In this document: positions 7,924 through 14,351 of the stretch, one piece after another
Layout of the letters: each line of letters opens with the position of its first letter
Numbering within the stretch: position 1 is the first letter of the stretch
NCBI GenBank assembly: GCA_022707725.1
Contig: JAKJAB010000003.1
Location: forward strand, 1-18,627
Origin: Chloroflexota bacterium
GTDB taxonomy: Bacteria > Chloroflexota > Anaerolineae > B4-G1 > SLSP01
Direction: 5' to 3'
Length of the DNA stretch: 18,627 bases
The notes under the pieces: model-generated
Database searches by the model: none
Told to the model about the DNA's origin: nothing
What the model saw: only the letters and a program-made list of their open reading frames with translations
Position numbers and translations under genes: made by a program

Positions 7924-8025
7924 ATGCAACGTGTTTACGCGCAACGACTGCTGTTGGCAACCCTTGTCCTTATCCTGGCGTTAAGCGTGCTCTTCGCCGT
8001 TCTACAAGGCGGGCTGCCGTTTTGA
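7924..8025 (+). CDS. 33-residue single-helix membrane peptide
   Basis: Begins MQRVYAQRLLLATLVLILAL and ends GGLPF: a short basic N-terminus followed by about 20 hydrophobic residues and a tiny tail, so an inner-membrane peptide with its N-terminus probably inside. Its ribosome binding site AAGGAGG (7912-7918) overlaps the reductase stop codon and sits five bases from the ATG, which makes this a convincingly translated gene despite its size. Being in an operon with the reductase, it may be a small subunit or regulator of that membrane enzyme, as small one-helix subunits are for cytochrome oxidases; this is inference. No family is recognised. Confidence 0.75.
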   Translation: MQRVYAQRLLLATLVLILALSVLFAVLQGGLPF

Positions 8026-8135
8026 GAGGCGAACCGTCATTTGGATAAAATAGCATATCGGGACCAGCCGCAGCGTTCTGGCCCCATAGGATAGGCTGTC
8101 GTGGCTGCCAAACGGCAGCGGTTTCCCCAAAGTTT

Positions 8136-8165
8136 CTGGGCGAGGCAGTTAACTGCCTCGCCCAG
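8136..8165. terminator. perfect 30-bp palindrome, likely bidirectional terminator
   Basis: CTGGGCGAGGCAGTT is followed at once by its exact reverse complement. As RNA it gives a 13-bp stem with a TTAA loop. It lies between the plus-strand reductase/peptide operon and the minus-strand galactonate dehydratase, which converge here. Neither side has a long T-tract. A smaller hairpin, GCTGCC-aaac-GGCAGC (8104-8119), lies just before it. Confidence 0.65.
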
Positions 8166-8172
8166 CGTTGTC

Positions 8173-9276
8173 TTACCAATCCAACACCGAACCGTCGTCC
8201 GGATCGTACCGCTCCGGGTTACGCCAATCGTGGTCGATCTTGTCCTCGAGCGCATCCATATCCAACTCGATGCCCAAACCCGGGCCGGTGGGCAACTCGA
8301 CGAAACCGTCTTTTGCCACAAACGGCTGCTTGAGGTACCCCTCGCCGAGCGTGATGTGCTCCTGCGCGATGAAATTGGGAATCGCGGCATCCAACTGGAT
8401 GCAGGCCGCCAGCGAAATCGGCCCGAGCGGATTGTGGGGCGCGATCCCGGCATAGTACGCTTCGGCCATTCCGGCGATGATGCGCACTTCGTTGAGGCCG
8501 CCCGCGTGGCACAAATCCGGCTGCAACACCGAAGCCGCGTGCTTCTCCAGCACCTCGCGGAAACCCCATTTGGTGAAGACGCGCTCCCCCGTGGCGATGG
8601 GCAGGTGTGTCCCGCGCGCGATGTCGGCCATCACGTCGAGGTTCTGCGCCTGGCACGGCTCCTCGATGAACATCGGCTGGTACGGTTCCAGCGCCTTGAT
8701 CAGCAGCTTGGCCGTCTGCGGGCTGATCGCGCCGTGGAAGTCGACGGCGATGTCGGCGTGTGGCCCGCCAGCCTCGCGCAAGGCTGCAAAATGCGCCTCG
8801 GCTTCCTGGACGAAAGCCAGGCTCTCGATGATCCGCGCCGGACGCCCGCCATGGATGCCCGTCTTGAATGCCGTGAAACCCTGCGCCATCCACGATTGGA
8901 TCGCTTCCGGATCGTTAGCATGTTTGTACAAGCGGATACGGTCGCGGGTGGGGCCGCCGAAGAGCTTGTAGACCGGCACGCCGAGCGCCTTGCCGGTGAG
9001 GTCCCAAAGCGCCTGCTCCACCCCGCTCAACGCGCTGGTGAGCAACGGCCCGCCGCGATAGAAAGCATGGCGGTACATCGCCTGCCAGTGGTGGACGACG
9101 CGCGTGGGGTCTTTGCCGATAAGATACGGCGCGAGTTCGTCCACCGCCCGCGCACACGTCAACGCGCGCCCTTCGAGGATCGGCTCGCCCAATCCAACCA
9201 GCCCCTCATCGGTGTGTACCTGCAAAAACAGCCAGCGCGGCTCGACCAAAAATGTCTCCAATTTCGTGATCTTCAT
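8173..9276 (-). CDS. dgoD: D-galactonate dehydratase, enolase superfamily
   Basis: 367 residues (E. coli DgoD about 382). It dehydrates D-galactonate to 2-keto-3-deoxygalactonate in the De Ley-Doudoroff route. The opening MKITKLETFLVEPRWLFLQV is almost diagnostic for this group. Metal ligands are D179 (VDFHG), E205 (FIEEP) and E231 (TGER); H181 and H281 (IAPHNPLGP) are the catalytic histidines. ATG 9274-9276 is preceded by GAGGAGGT, favoured over an upstream in-frame ATG at 9321 that lies inside a tandem repeat. It follows the epimerase gene by 67 bases. Close relatives with other sugar-acid substrates (gluconate, mannonate branches) look different at the N-terminus, so I am fairly sure of the substrate. 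Confidence 0.87.
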   Translation of the reverse strand: MKITKLETFLVEPRWLFLQVHTDEGLVGLGEPILEGRALTCARAVDELAPYLIGKDPTRVVHHWQAMYRHAFYRGGPLLTSALSGVEQALWDLTGKALGVPVYKLFGGPTRDRIRLYKHANDPEAIQSWMAQGFTAFKTGIHGGRPARIIESLAFVQEAEAHFAALREAGGPHADIAVDFHGAISPQTAKLLIKALEPYQPMFIEEPCQAQNLDVMADIARGTHLPIATGERVFTKWGFREVLEKHAASVLQPDLCHAGGLNEVRIIAGMAEAYYAGIAPHNPLGPISLAACIQLDAAIPNFIAQEHITLGEGYLKQPFVAKDGFVELPTGPGLGIELDMDALEDKIDHDWRNPERYDPDDGSVLDW

Positions 9277-9293
9277 CCTAACCTCCTCAAAAT

Positions 9294-9325
9294 AGTCCAA
9301 AGTCCAGAGTCCGAAGTCCAAAGTC
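9294..9325. repeat. degenerate 7-bp tandem repeat (AGTCCAA type)
   Basis: Units agtccaa, agtccag, agtccga, agtccaa and a partial agtc run from 9294 to 9325. They fill most of the 67-base spacer between the epimerase stop and the dehydratase ribosome binding site. Confidence 0.75.
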
Positions 9326-9343
9326 TTCGGCTGACGGTATTCG

Positions 9344-10396
9344 TTATGTGTTCCAGGTGGAGATGGGGTGCTCAGGCTCGAAGCCGATCAACGCCTGCGC
9401 GCGCGCGTAGCTGACCAGCGATTCGTTACCTTCCACCGGGCGTTTCCACGTCGTCACCTCAGGGAAGAAGAATTCTGCCAACTGCTGCGAAGGCACACCC
9501 AGCGCATTGTACTTGTCGTTGACGAAAATCGGATGGCTGCCCTCGTAATCCGCCGTCAAACCCTTTTCGATGGCCTGCGCCACATCTTCCACGTGGATGA
9601 TGGCCCAGAAATCGGTGCGGCCCCAAATCAGCAGTTCCTCCGGCAGGCGCGGGCCTTCCAGGCGATCCCACATCCAGCGGCTGGCGCCGGGCCGCCATTC
9701 GTGGAGGCGTTCGGCGCGCCGGGCTTCTTGTCGATCGACGATAGTTTGCAGGCGTGAAGCGCGCTCATCCGGCGGCAAAGCCATCATCGCGTCGAACGCT
9801 GCGCGCGCGCCCTCCCGGAAGAAGTTGATCCAGCTCCCACGCCGCAACGCCGGATTCATCACGCCGGGAAAGCGCAGACACACGCCGGAAATCCCCTCAC
9901 GACGCCAGAAATAGGCCGCTGTTTCCTCAAGCATGGACTTGGAAAACGAGTAGATGTCCGTGGTGAAAGTGAGATGTTCCTCATCGATGGGGAAGTACTG
10001 GATCGGAAAGCCTTTGACGCCATAATTATACCCCAGCGCGTTGATCGAACTGGCGCTGACCACGCGCTCGATGCCCGCGTTCGCCGCCGCCTGATAGACG
10101 TTGAATGTGCCACCGCAGTTGACGCGGAAAATTTCGTGCGCAGGCGCGGGATGCGGGCTGGCATACGCCGCCAGATGCACCACAGCATCCATGCCCTCGA
10201 ATAGCAGCGCCAATCCCGCGTAGTCCGTTGTATCCACCTGGTGGTATTCCGCACCGCGGACGGTTTCCCAGAGCGGTTCCGCAATCGCCTCCGGCGCGAC
10301 CCGATCCAGGATCCGCACCTCATGTCCGTGGCGCAACAGGCGCGCGACGGCCACTCCTCCCACATTGCCAATCCCTCCTGTAACAACAATTCTCAT
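9344..10396 (-). CDS. NAD-dependent epimerase/dehydratase (extended SDR)
   Basis: 350 residues. The N-terminal Rossmann loop is TGGIGNVG (6-13), followed by HLAAYASPHP (74-83), a serine pair in SASSIN (114-119) and catalytic Y149-x-x-x-K153 (YSFSK). This fits extended SDR enzymes acting on NDP-sugars or sugar acids. Start ATG 10394-10396 has GGGGGT about ten bases upstream. It is the first gene of a likely two-gene unit with dgoD, so a sugar dehydrogenase or epimerase feeding galactonate is plausible, but the substrate cannot be read from the sequence. Uronate dehydrogenases are shorter (about 265 residues), which argues against that role. Confidence 0.8.
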   Translation of the reverse strand: MRIVVTGGIGNVGGVAVARLLRHGHEVRILDRVAPEAIAEPLWETVRGAEYHQVDTTDYAGLALLFEGMDAVVHLAAYASPHPAPAHEIFRVNCGGTFNVYQAAANAGIERVVSASSINALGYNYGVKGFPIQYFPIDEEHLTFTTDIYSFSKSMLEETAAYFWRREGISGVCLRFPGVMNPALRRGSWINFFREGARAAFDAMMALPPDERASRLQTIVDRQEARRAERLHEWRPGASRWMWDRLEGPRLPEELLIWGRTDFWAIIHVEDVAQAIEKGLTADYEGSHPIFVNDKYNALGVPSQQLAEFFFPEVTTWKRPVEGNESLVSYARAQALIGFEPEHPISTWNT

Positions 10397-10489
10397 CGAA
10401 ATCTTACCCCCAGTGACCCTATCGAATTTTACCCTTGCGAGCGTAAAGGTAAGAAGATTGTATGACGCGCGATGAAAAAGTCAACGTGC

Positions 10490-10537
10490 GCGCAGACGCG
10501 CCCACGCACAGACGCGCCCACGCGCAGACGCGCCTCT
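10490..10537. repeat. three tandem 16-bp repeats (GCGCAGACGCGCCCAC)
   Basis: Copies at 10490-10505, 10506-10521 and 10522-10537 differ at one to three positions. They are followed by a 14-bp perfect palindrome (10538-10551). They lie between divergent genes and contain no spacers, so they are not CRISPR. Confidence 0.8.
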
Positions 10538-10551
10538 GCGTTAGCTAACGC
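10538..10551. promoter_or_regulatory. 14-bp perfect palindrome, possible operator
   Basis: GCGTTAGCTAACGC reads the same on both strands. It sits 12 bases upstream of the -35 of the promoter candidate for the 10623 gene, in the divergent spacer. A regulator site is plausible; a role in either flanking gene is unproven. Confidence 0.35.
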
Positions 10552-10563
10552 TCACGTTACCAT

Positions 10564-10591
10564 TTGCCAAACCCGCGCTTTGGGGTACAGT
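10564..10591 (+). promoter_or_regulatory. candidate promoter of the small membrane-anchored protein
   Basis: TTGCCA (10564-10569) and TACAGT (10586-10591), 16 bases apart, about 30 bases before the gene's start. Match is five of six and four of six. Confidence 0.35.
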
Positions 10592-10622
10592 TCACACATC
10601 CAATCGCACAAGGGAGATGGCA

Positions 10623-11102
10623 ATGCAAACATCCCAGTTCCTTATCCTGCTGATCGTATTTATCGCCGTCATGACCGGCGGCATGTATGGATTCACCAAA
10701 CTGGCTTCGAAGATGGTCACGCGCGCGATCCAGGATCGTCTGCACGCGCTGCAAGAGGTCGTCGAAGGCAGAATCCCCGACGTCTGGCTGAAGCCCTTTC
10801 AACGGCGTGTCGTCGCGCTGCGCCGTAACGCCGCGAGCGATGCGCAGTTCGCACGGCTCGGGGGACGCATCCAGAAGCATTGTCTGCGCAATCTCGACGA
10901 AATGACGCGCTACGTCACGAACGTTAATATGGTCGACAGTGAAGTAACGAAGCAAGAAATCGTCGGCTTGCTCGAAACGTACCAACAAACCTGGCCCACC
11001 AAAGACTGGCGCGCGTGGATCGCGGACGTCGAGGAACTCGATACGCCGCGCGCGATTGAGGAAGATCAAACTGATAGCCTGTCAGCAGACAACATGAGCT
11101 AG
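10623..11102 (+). CDS. membrane-anchored protein of unknown function
   Basis: 159 residues. One N-terminal membrane helix (about 4-23, FLILLIVFIAVMTGG) is followed by a mostly helical, charged cytoplasmic or external part with many Arg/Lys and Glu, and an acidic tail (VEELDTPRAIEEDQ). ATG 10623 is chosen over ATG 10617 because AGGGAG abuts the latter but is six bases from the former. No motif is recognised. It is alone on its strand between the sugar genes and the accessory island. Confidence 0.65.
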   Translation: MQTSQFLILLIVFIAVMTGGMYGFTKLASKMVTRAIQDRLHALQEVVEGRIPDVWLKPFQRRVVALRRNAASDAQFARLGGRIQKHCLRNLDEMTRYVTNVNMVDSEVTKQEIVGLLETYQQTWPTKDWRAWIADVEELDTPRAIEEDQTDSLSADNMS

Positions 11103-11203
11103 GCTCTCCACCAAAGATGAAAATTTCTCGGAGGGAGAGCTATTTTCGGAATAGATTGAGCAGATGAAGCAGATTTTCATTGCGCTGGCTCGACACCCGT
11201 CAA

Positions 11204-11242
11204 AGCCGCCGCGAAATCATCGCCAGACTTAAAGAAGATGGG
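11204..11242 (+). pseudogene. hicA: hicA toxin remnant (N-terminal residues only)
   Basis: The frame reads SRREIIARLKEDG, the characteristic first helix of HicA toxins (K-S-R-E-I-I-x-x-L-x-x-D-G-W). The rest of HicA, including the catalytic GSHH strand, is absent: three codons later the hicB-like start ATG 11252 follows. The upstream frame shows no HicA start. Short match, so moderate confidence. Confidence 0.45.
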
Positions 11243-11251
11243 GTGAAAGTT

Positions 11252-11481
11252 ATGCACTATCCAATTGTTGTACACAAAGACTCTGAAAGCGATTATAGTG
11301 TGACTGTGCCCGATCTGCCCGGCTGCTTTAGCGCGGGAGAGACGCTCGATGAAGCGCTGGAATAGGTTGTCTGAATTTGATGGACAAATATTTCCGCGAA
11401 CACAGAGAAACGCACTCCGGCCTCATTGCCGAGGCCGCGATTGCATATATTGCTTCTAGTGAAGATGTTACCGGTCTATGA
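11252..11481 (+). pseudogene. hicB: hicB antitoxin remnant, middle part deleted
   Basis: From ATG 11252 the frame reads MHYPIVVHKDSESDYSVTVP then DLPGCFSAGETLDEALE and stops at 11365. That is the N-terminal HicB fold (V-P-D-L-P-G-C-F-S-x-G-x-T), which in intact genes goes on for 40-90 more residues. In another frame from 11380 to 11481 comes MDKYFREHRETHSGLIAEAA and AIAYIASSEDVTGL, which looks like the C-terminal ribbon-helix-helix (D-x-Y-x-x-x-H-x-x-x-R-S-x-x-x-A-E-A-A) that many HicB proteins carry. Together they imply an internal deletion with frame change. Confidence 0.6.
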
Positions 11482-12944
11482 ACATCACCTTTCGACCAAA
11501 TCGCCGTGAAGCAATAGTAACCTTCCTTGTCCTAGCCGCTATACTTGGCCTCTTTATCCTATCCGCTATAGAGCAACAGGTCTGGTTCGTTGTTTTTTTC
11601 CTTGGGGGCCTGTTACTTGTTGGTTTTTACAAAAGAATATTGCTGGCTTGGCGCACCTGGATCACCGTTGATAGCGCTATCCTATCCGGCTGTACCAACA
11701 ACAAAACGTTCTCAGTTTTCTGGGCCGACATTATCAGCGTGAGACGCTTCCAGACCCTTCTCAACGTCACAACGGCAAATGAAGATCTTCACGTTCAACT
11801 CAGGGAATTAGCACAAGCCGACATAGAACAACTATGGGAGACCATACAGTCGCACGTCCACCCAGCGGCGCTTGAGGAGGACGCTTACGAGCGGTCGCCA
11901 CAACAGCAGGCGTGGGTGGTAAAAAGAGAAAAACTCGTCAAAGACACAGCTTTGTCATTTCGTTTGCCAGCGCCACTTCCGTTTTGGCGACTAATCCTGC
12001 TGTTGTGTTTTGCATCTCTTATCAGTACAGCCATCTGGTCCTGGCTTACGTGGGATAAATCGTTCGCGCTGTTCTTGCTTGGATTTGCCGGACTATCAAT
12101 CCCCATAACCTTATCTTTCTGTTCTCTCATTTTAGATACTGAACAAATCTCGATTGTCACGCGCAAAAAACGACAGCAAATACATTGGGATGAAGTAGAA
12201 CACATAAAGATTAATATGTATGGGATTCCCATGATATTTGAAGGAAATGGAAAAAGTGTAAGTGGAGGCCCTGCGATCTGGCCCGGAGAAACCGGCAAAC
12301 GTATGAGAGAGTTGGTCCAGGCGGAAATAGAGGTCCATGGCATCTCCACAGAATTTATCCACGCACCGCCACAACTGACGCCCTTGGCCAAAGCTGCTAA
12401 CTCTGATACTGTAACAACCGAACAAGAGAAAAACGACCGCGCCGAGCTACGCCGCCGAATCGTCAGACCACTATATGGGAGACGACACTGGATACTTCGG
12501 TTCAGTGCTCTATTAATCGCTATTTTTTATACCTGGCTCGTAATTCCCATCCACCTGAATAGTCTTGCCTTCGGCGAAGGGAGTGAAAAGTTATATGCAA
12601 TTCTAATCGCAATCAGTTTTGGGGGCGGAATTGCAACATGGTTGATATTCGCTTTTGAAGCAGTAAAAGTGAACGAAGAAGCCATTACCCAAATTGTCTT
12701 TGGATACCGGAAATCCATTCGCTGGGAAAATGTCGTATGGGTAAACTACAGCGACCGATGGCTGGGGTTTCATAGCGATAGCGGCAAAGTAGTAGTAACT
12801 GGTCCAGAAGCCTGGTCAGGGAAACATAAAGCCCTGTTAAGCGAGTATATCCTGGCTCAAATAGAACGCCACAAAAGAGTACGGAATAGAGCACAGAATT
12901 CAAGCCAAAAATACAGGCATGAAAAGCCTCTGACTTCAAACTGA
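11478..12944 (+). CDS. membrane protein with three tandem (two-helix + PH-like) units
   Basis: 488 residues, function unknown. It repeats one architecture three times: paired membrane helices (about 12-30/34-52, 168-190/196-216, 338-356/371-393), then a beta-rich segment and a closing helix. The beta segments align by eye: ITVDSAILS..FSVFWADIISV (62-88), LILDTEQISI..QIHWDEVEHI (217-243) and VKVNEEAITQ..SIRWENVVWV (396-422), each ending in h-x-W-x-(D/E)-(V/I). Units 2 and 3 also share GKSVSGGPAIWPG / GKVVVTGPEAWSG and a terminal L-x-x-x-I-x-A-Q/E-I-E helix. The layout recalls bacterial PH (DUF304) membrane proteins such as YdbT. ATG 11478 overlaps the preceding TGA (ATGA). Codon use and base content are clearly more AT-rich than the sugar genes, suggesting transfer. 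Confidence 0.7.
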   Translation: MNITFRPNRREAIVTFLVLAAILGLFILSAIEQQVWFVVFFLGGLLLVGFYKRILLAWRTWITVDSAILSGCTNNKTFSVFWADIISVRRFQTLLNVTTANEDLHVQLRELAQADIEQLWETIQSHVHPAALEEDAYERSPQQQAWVVKREKLVKDTALSFRLPAPLPFWRLILLLCFASLISTAIWSWLTWDKSFALFLLGFAGLSIPITLSFCSLILDTEQISIVTRKKRQQIHWDEVEHIKINMYGIPMIFEGNGKSVSGGPAIWPGETGKRMRELVQAEIEVHGISTEFIHAPPQLTPLAKAANSDTVTTEQEKNDRAELRRRIVRPLYGRRHWILRFSALLIAIFYTWLVIPIHLNSLAFGEGSEKLYAILIAISFGGGIATWLIFAFEAVKVNEEAITQIVFGYRKSIRWENVVWVNYSDRWLGFHSDSGKVVVTGPEAWSGKHKALLSEYILAQIERHKRVRNRAQNSSQKYRHEKPLTSN

Positions 12945-12957
12945 AGTCAGAGGCTTT
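12923..12957. terminator. terminator hairpin overlapping the gene's stop codon
   Basis: Arms 12923-12938 and 12942-12957 are perfect 16-base complements around a three-base loop. The stop TGA (12942-12944) is the first triplet of the right arm, so the final seven codons are themselves half of the hairpin. There is only a TTT run on the plus side and a TTTT run on the minus side (complement of 12922-12925), so it may work for both directions. Confidence 0.75.
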
Positions 12958-12992
12958 ACACTTCACCTCGAAACTTATATCGCTAATGCATT

Positions 12993-13207
12993 TTAGCCAA
13001 CGAGATCATCCAACGTAACGTCAAGCGCCTTCGCGATTGTGCTCAAGATGCCGGTGCTGCCCTTCCGCCTACCGGACTCCAATTGCGAGAGATACGGCAC
13101 GCTAATTTCGGCGACCTTCACCAGGTGTGCTTGCGTCATCCGGCGATATTCCCGACACGCGAATAGGGTTTTGCATCAAGCGCCACAAGCTGTTTGAGCA
13201 CACTCAT
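12993..13207 (-). pseudogene. decayed second copy of the Xre-type antitoxin
   Basis: Near 13150 down to TAA at 12993-12995 the frame reads REYRRMTQAHLVKVAEISVP then YLSQLESGRRKGSTGILSTI and ends DVTLDDLVG. This is a close match to residues 71-128 of the intact antitoxin at 13866-14351 (REYRGMTQAQLAKVADISVP...). Upstream, DNA similarity continues over NPIRV but the frame is lost by two 2-base deletions relative to the intact copy (GATGCAAAACCC against GATGGCGAAAATCC, and GTGTCGGG against GTGTGGCGGG). The N-terminal Phd-like half is missing; instead an ATG at 13205-13207 overlaps the upstream 60-residue gene. Confidence 0.75.
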
Positions 13208-13386
13208 TCAGGCCACCCATCCACCGCCAGTTCAGTCAATGCCTGTAATGCGGCATCCTCGTCGTACAATTCGGCGTACAATAGCGCCGATTCTTCAAGA
13301 TGTTGCGCTTTCAACGCCCGGCGCGGATCATCTAACGTAGTGCGGATCATATCACTTTTGTCCCTGAATTCGTATGTTTTGTCCAT
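13204..13386 (-). CDS. 60-residue antitoxin-like protein
   Basis: 60 residues, helical and acidic, starting MDKTYEFRDKSDMIRTTLDD and ending ALTELAVDGWPE. Short acidic proteins ending in (A)xxGWPE/xWPE with a stop that overlaps the next start are common in front of small toxins; here TGA 13204-13206 overlaps an ATG at 13205-13207 (ATGA), but what follows is the broken HTH remnant, so any partner toxin has been lost. No good ribosome binding site is seen before ATG 13384-13386. A weak hairpin (GCCC...GGGC, about 13417-13438) lies between it and the PIN gene. Antitoxin role is inferred; it may be an orphan. Confidence 0.5.
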   Translation of the reverse strand: MDKTYEFRDKSDMIRTTLDDPRRALKAQHLEESALLYAELYDEDAALQALTELAVDGWPE

Positions 13387-13438
13387 AATAACAGATTCGG
13401 TTGACGGTTGTCGAGAGCCCCCTTATTCCAGAAAGGGC

Positions 13439-13866
13439 CTACAACGACGCCTGCTCAAAGAGATCTTGAACGGTTACAATTGAAATACCGGCATACTCTT
13501 GCATTTCGAGCAAGTGGTGGTCGCCGGAAACAAGATAACTGGCTTTAGCAGCTAATGCACAGTGGATGAAGATGTCGTCATCAGGATCAGTCGCCACCAA
13601 AGGTGCATCGGAGGAAGAAATCGGAGGGGATTCAAAGAAGGTCGCGCATTGCGACACGTAAGTTATCAATTCGTCGGAAGTGACGCCGACAGATTGCAAA
13701 CGAGACTGTAAACGCGGATAGTGCAAGACCTCGGACAACTCTTGCAACATTGCTTCAGTCATACAAATCTCGACACGTCCGGTTTCAGCCAAACGCAAGA
13801 GTTGCCAAGGCAGACCACGCCATAGCAATCCCGACACCCATATATTGTGTCTATGACGATGCGCAC
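13439..13866 (-). pseudogene. PIN-domain toxin (VapC-like), frameshifted at the DTN motif
   Basis: From GTG 13864-13866, which shares one base with the antitoxin stop, the frame reads VRIVIDT, the normal PIN opening with the first catalytic aspartate. The protein then continues one frame over as NIWVSGLLWRGLPWQLLRLA to the stop at 13439. Adding one base between 13846 and 13847 restores VRIVIDTNIWVSG. The rest is a normal PIN ribonuclease of about 142 residues: LQELSEVL with the conserved Glu, TDPDDDIFIHCALAA and YLVSGDHHLL. The family cuts RNA with a Mg-binding acidic cluster. It would form an operon with the upstream toxin/antitoxin pair. Either inactivated or a sequencing error. Confidence 0.8.
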
Positions 13867-14351
13867 TATCGCTGCCGCCGTACTTCGTGAACGAGCGTAT
13901 TGATTTCATCGATAGACATTGGCTCTTCATCCGGTGCCTGTGCAATCCGTTCCAGAATAGCTGGTGGAGTAGTCGCCCTTAGATCAATCAAATCATCTAA
14001 CGTCAGATCAAGCCCCTTCGCAATCGCACCCAAAACATCGGTGCTGCCTCTGCGCTTTCCCGACTCCAACTGCGAGAGATACGGCACACTGATGTCGGCA
14101 ACCTTCGCTAGTTGCGCCTGCGTCATCCCGCGATATTCCCGCCACACGCGAATAGGATTTTCGCCATCCAGGAGCGCGTTGACGACCTCAGCGGGGATCA
14201 GTTCTTCGCCATCCGCAATGGCTTGCATGGCAGCGTCGTAATCCCGGATGTCCTGCAACATCTCGGCATCTTCTAACAATTGCTCATAAGTCTTATACGG
14301 AAGGATCGCCCACTCAGGCTGTCCATCCTTCTCGATCACTTGCACGTTCAT
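13866..14351 (-). CDS. antitoxin: Phd-like N-terminus + Xre HTH
   Basis: 161 residues. Residues 1-60 (MNVQVIEKDGQPEWAILPYK TYEQLLEDAEML) look like the short PHD/antitoxin fold; 69-128 (IRVWREYRGMTQAQLAKVAD ... SVPYLSQLESGKRRGSTDVL) is a helix-turn-helix of the Xre/Cro type; the tail is acidic. It should bind both the RelE-like toxin and the operon promoter. It starts inside the toxin's last codons (38-base overlap) with GAGGAGG about ten bases before ATG 14349-14351, so translation is probably coupled. Gene order toxin-then-antitoxin is as in HigBA. Confidence 0.85.
   Translation of the reverse strand: MNVQVIEKDGQPEWAILPYKTYEQLLEDAEMLQDIRDYDAAMQAIADGEELIPAEVVNALLDGENPIRVWREYRGMTQAQLAKVADISVPYLSQLESGKRRGSTDVLGAIAKGLDLTLDDLIDLRATTPPAILERIAQAPDEEPMSIDEINTLVHEVRRQR

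Noticed and set aside
8101..9414. 437-codon open frame on the plus strand
   Set aside because: Antisense to dgoD, crosses the palindromic terminator, is rich in Arg/Gln/Val and has no motif.
10490..10537. CRISPR-like array
   Set aside because: Units are 16 bases, directly adjacent, with no spacers and no cas genes.
13127..13483. 118-codon plus-strand frame
   Set aside because: Lies antisense across the decayed antitoxin, the 60-residue gene and the PIN end; serine/asparagine-rich with no motif.
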